Source: Candidatus Hydrogenedentota bacterium
Lineage (GTDB): Bacteria > Hydrogenedentota > Hydrogenedentia > Hydrogenedentales > SLHB01
Assembly (NCBI GenBank): GCA_026387845.1
Contig: JAPLKX010000331.1
Span: forward strand, 1-9,085
DNA length: 9,085 nt
Reading direction: 5' to 3'
Positions within the stretch are counted from its first letter, which is position 1. The number at the start of each line of letters is the position of its first letter. A model generated the notes under the pieces. It ran no database searches and had not been told where the DNA came from. It saw nothing but the letters and a program-made list of their open reading frames with translations. Both the position numbers and the translations under genes were made by a program. Positions 7,445-9,085 of the stretch are shown here, one piece after another.

Positions 7445-7492
7445 CTGGACGAGCCATCCAAGCCATCAGCCAGTCCCATTCGGAGATGGGAC
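7442..7492 (+). other. Two overlapping, mutually exclusive inverted repeats
   Basis: GGACTGG (7442-7448) pairs perfectly with CCAGTCC (7470-7476) across 21 bases. GTCCCAT (7473-7479) pairs perfectly with ATGGGAC (7486-7492) across a 6-base loop. The two stems share 7473-7476, so an RNA could form only one at a time. The loop of the first contains AGCCATC twice (7452-7458 and 7461-7467). The layout resembles an attenuator or switch upstream of the possible leader ORF and the cupredoxin gene, but no terminator T-run follows the second stem, so the regulatory reading is weak inference. Confidence 0.4.
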
Positions 7493-7526
7493 CTACAGCC
7501 AATCCATTGATTGAAGGAGACCCTCT

Positions 7527-7592
7527 GTGCGCGCCTTTCGCCTTTCTGGCACAGCGATTGCAGCCCACGTCAACCGCGCGACGACTGTGTAA
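7527..7592 (+). CDS. Possible 21-codon leader ORF
   Basis: GTG 7527 follows AAGGAG (7514-7519) at 7 bases, an ideal ribosome-site spacing, and the frame runs 21 codons to TAA at 7590-7592. The peptide begins VRAFRLSGTAIAAH and has a basic start and a short Ala-rich middle, too short for a true signal peptide. The next gene's ribosome site begins 10 bases after this stop. It could be a regulatory leader peptide, a remnant of a duplicated gene start, or chance. The strong ribosome site is the main evidence; I do not recognise the peptide. Confidence 0.3.
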   Translation: MRAFRLSGTAIAAHVNRATTV

Positions 7593-7613
7593 AACCTCTA
7601 CAGGAGACACCCT

Positions 7614-8045
7614 ATGCGCTCGAAATGCAACCCGGACCGGTACGTGGCGGCCACGCTGGCGGTCGTATTCCTGCTGTCGGGGATTGCGGCCTGCTCGAGG
7701 GAAGAGCCTGAAATCCTGGGAAGCCCTCAGGGATCTGAGACATGGCCCGAGGAAGAATTGAACACGGTTCAGGTGTCGATGGTGGAGTTTGAAATCGACA
7801 TACCGAAACTGCTCCCGCCCGGCCCGACGAAATTCATCGTCACCAACAACGGCCAAAACTCACACAATTTCGCGATCGAAGGTCCCAATGTCGAACGGGT
7901 GCTTTCCGAGAAGCCGCTCAAACCGGGCCAGAAAGGCATCATGCAGATCGACCTCAAGCCCGGCAAGTACGTGGTCTATTGCCCGGTGTTCAACAACCGA
8001 GACCGGGGAATGAAAGTCAATCTCACGGTAACCGCCGGGAATTAG
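7614..8045 (+). CDS. Cupredoxin-like lipoprotein with Asn in place of the second His ligand
   Basis: The 143-residue product has a lipoprotein signal: hydrophobic 11-22, then GIAAC with C27 as the lipidation site. Residues about 50-141 form a cupredoxin-like beta sandwich. SHNFAIEGP supplies H84, and VVYCPVFNNRDRGMKVNLTV supplies C123 and M133. In type 1 copper proteins the loop normally reads Cys, then His five residues on, then Met ten on. Here the +5 position is N128 (codon AAC), so one of the four usual ligands is missing. It may bind copper differently, be a non-copper scaffold, or be degenerate. AGGAG at 7602-7606 lies 7 bases from ATG 7614. A strong terminator follows, so this gene ends its transcript. 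Electron transfer would be the default family role, but the missing ligand makes that uncertain. Confidence 0.82.
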   Translation: MRSKCNPDRYVAATLAVVFLLSGIAACSREEPEILGSPQGSETWPEEELNTVQVSMVEFEIDIPKLLPPGPTKFIVTNNGQNSHNFAIEGPNVERVLSEKPLKPGQKGIMQIDLKPGKYVVYCPVFNNRDRGMKVNLTVTAGN

Positions 8046-8074
8046 ATCACTGCAGGTGGCGCTTTTTTATGATG

Positions 8075-8100
8075 CGGCAGCACGGCTGCCGTTTTTTTTT
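8075..8100 (+). terminator. Rho-independent terminator
   Basis: CGGCAG (8075-8080) and CTGCCG (8086-8091) form a perfect 6-bp GC-rich stem with loop CACGG, followed directly by nine T residues (8092-8100). It lies 30 bp after the cupredoxin stop. It separates that gene from the pseudopilin, which has its own -10 box 16 bp further on. Confidence 0.9.
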
Positions 8101-8115
8101 ATCCCGTCCAACCTC

Positions 8116-8121
8116 TATAAT
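8116..8121 (+). promoter_or_regulatory. Predicted -10 box for the pseudopilin gene
   Basis: TATAAT is a perfect -10 match, placed between the terminator and the pseudopilin start, with initiation expected near 8128. The position of the -35 element at 17-bp spacing (8093-8098) falls in the terminator T-run and is a poor match, so this would be a -10-dominated or activator-dependent promoter. AGAGGGG at 8139-8145, 7 bases before ATG 8153, is the ribosome site. Confidence 0.5.
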
Positions 8122-8152
8122 CACGTACAAAACTGCCCAGAGGGGATCTGGC

Positions 8153-9049
8153 ATGAAACGCTCTGGATTCACACTCATTGAACTGCTTGCCGTCATCGCC
8201 ATCGTTGTAATCCTGGCGGCCATTCTGCTGACGGCACTAGCGAGCGCCACCCGAAAGGCTCGAGGCGCCGCCTTACGTGCGAGTTGTCAAAATAGCCTCA
8301 GACAACTCGGTCTTTCTTTAAAAATGTACGCCAAGGAGTCTAAAGGCCAGAAGTATCCAACGATGAAGTACGCGGACGGCGACGACTGCGACCAATTCGT
8401 CGCTGGAGAGTTCTTCTTCCAGGGCGACCAGATGTACCCCAAGTACCTGACAGACCCATTCATTACTGTCTGCCCGGCCGACCGCGGGGGCTTGGAGCGC
8501 GTGCACAAAGAGTTCCATTGCGGCCCCGGCCTACAGCACATTTGCCCGTGCAAGTTCGATGGCTCTTCGTATTTCTATACGGGCTGGTTTATTACGCTTG
8601 AACATTATGTCACGCCCGGCGCCGATCCCGCTGCGCCCAACGGCAAAAGCCTCCACGAGCCTTTCCTGACGGCCCTGAGCGACCTGATTACGCGCCAAGG
8701 CGCCGCCACCACCAGGGCCGAGGCCCAGGCGATCGTTGACAGCGACATTAAACTCCAAAGTGGCACCCAATGCGACGTCTGGCGGCTGAGAGAGGGGATC
8801 GAGCGGATCGGGATCACGGACATCAACAACCCCCCGGCATCCGCTCCGGCCCAAGGACAAATCCCGGTCGTGTGGGACGTCGTCAGCGACATGGACCGCC
8901 ACCTCCGAAGCGGCAGCAATGTTCTTTACATGGACGGGCACGTCAAGTTTCAGCCCTACCCGGGGTATAAGCGCTACCCGGAGACCCAGCACCCCATCAA
9001 TGCTACTTGGCTCCACCTCATGGGCAGGCTGGAGGAACTTCATCCCTGA
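8153..9049 (+). CDS. Type II/IV pseudopilin with prepilin N-terminus and H-X-DG C-terminal motif
   Basis: The 298-residue protein begins MKRSGFTLIELLAVIAIVVI, a textbook prepilin leader. Prepilin peptidase should cut between G5 and F6 and methylate F6; E10 is the conserved Glu5 of the mature form. The hydrophobic helix spans about 6-30. The long C-terminal region, with cysteines at 45, 79, 107, 123, 131, 133 and 207, ends in RHLRSGSNVLYMDGHVKF (249-266), the motif of the H-X9-DG pseudopilin class that is expanded in PVC-group bacteria. Here ten, not nine, residues separate H250 from D261. These proteins are thought to form secretion-related or surface pseudopili; their exact role is unknown. 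ATG 8153 is fixed by the leader and by AGAGGGG 7 bases upstream. The frame is open further upstream, to 7979, but that stretch crosses the terminator and overlaps the cupredoxin gene. Confidence 0.92.
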   Translation: MKRSGFTLIELLAVIAIVVILAAILLTALASATRKARGAALRASCQNSLRQLGLSLKMYAKESKGQKYPTMKYADGDDCDQFVAGEFFFQGDQMYPKYLTDPFITVCPADRGGLERVHKEFHCGPGLQHICPCKFDGSSYFYTGWFITLEHYVTPGADPAAPNGKSLHEPFLTALSDLITRQGAATTRAEAQAIVDSDIKLQSGTQCDVWRLREGIERIGITDINNPPASAPAQGQIPVVWDVVSDMDRHLRSGSNVLYMDGHVKFQPYPGYKRYPETQHPINATWLHLMGRLEELHP

Positions 9050-9050
9050 A

Positions 9051-9065
9051 CTGGGAATATTCCAG
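9051..9065 (+). other. Short palindrome after the pseudopilin gene
   Basis: GGAATATTCC at 9054-9063 is a perfect 10-bp palindrome inside CTGGGAATATTCCAG, two bases past the stop. With one bulged G the flanking CTG and CAG also pair. It has no loop to speak of and no T-run, so it is not a convincing terminator. It could be a protein-binding site or chance. The window ends 20 bases later. Confidence 0.25.
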
Positions 9066-9085
9066 CCCCCACAAAAGTTCCCTTT

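Noticed and set aside
6037..7479. A 480-codon open frame on the minus strand opposite the C45-family gene
   Set aside because: The plus strand carries the conserved C45 motifs and Tat/lipobox signal over the same interval. The minus-strand translation has no recognisable motif and is the usual shadow frame of GC-rich coding DNA. Its first residues are just the translated repeat array.
7486..7761. A 91-codon plus-strand frame across the intergenic region and the cupredoxin start
   Set aside because: It has no ribosome site, runs into the cupredoxin gene in another frame, and its translation has no recognisable features.
7979..8152. Upstream extension of the pseudopilin from ATG 7979
   Set aside because: The extension overlaps the cupredoxin gene and crosses a strong terminator. 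The prepilin leader must be N-terminal, and ATG 8153 has a good ribosome site.

Overview
The window carries seven co-directional genes, all on the + strand, plus the tail of an eighth at the left edge. The DNA is GC-rich. Several traits point to an environmental, Gram-negative-type bacterium of the PVC/Hydrogenedentes sort (Lentisphaerae, Planctomycetes, Verrucomicrobia or relatives): a type II-style pseudopilin with a C-terminal H-X-DG motif, a large secreted glycosidase resembling the DUF6259 group, a C-terminal tail resembling a PEP-CTERM sorting signal, and Tat-type and lipoprotein signals. The assignment is inference; there is no rRNA or marker gene here.

Left block (1-3298): the last 18 codons of an unidentified gene, then after a 7-bp gap a Tat-exported calcineurin-like metallophosphoesterase. 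Its stop overlaps the start (ATGA) of an 800-residue secreted protein with a TIM-barrel glycosidase look. This reads as one operon.

Middle block (3299-5862): a 142-bp spacer holds a good sigma70-like promoter (3348-3376) and a strong ribosome binding site. They precede a 713-residue exported protein that looks like an alpha/alpha-toroid carbohydrate-active enzyme and ends in a PEP-CTERM-like hydrophobic tail. Its 3' end overlaps a small DUF202 (YidH-like) membrane protein by 26 bp.

Right block (5863-9085): a 243-bp spacer with nothing convincing, then a Tat/lipobox-bearing Ntn-hydrolase of the peptidase C45 (acyl-CoA:6-APA acyltransferase-like) family. A 275-bp intergenic region follows. It holds three tandem 17-18 bp hairpin-forming repeats, two overlapping inverted repeats that cannot form together, and a possible 21-codon leader ORF. 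Next come a cupredoxin-like lipoprotein that lacks the second histidine of the usual copper site, a clear rho-independent terminator, a perfect -10 box, and a 298-residue pseudopilin of the H-X9-DG class.

Nearly every full-length product except the DUF202 protein is predicted to leave the cytoplasm, so the window is mainly a cell-envelope and extracellular-enzyme region. The two large putative carbohydrate-active enzymes suggest glycan degradation; the other genes are not obviously part of one pathway. I see no complete mobile element, CRISPR array, tRNA or defence system. The least explained parts are the repeat/hairpin region at 7392-7492, the Asn-substituted cupredoxin, and the two uncharacterised large secreted enzymes.
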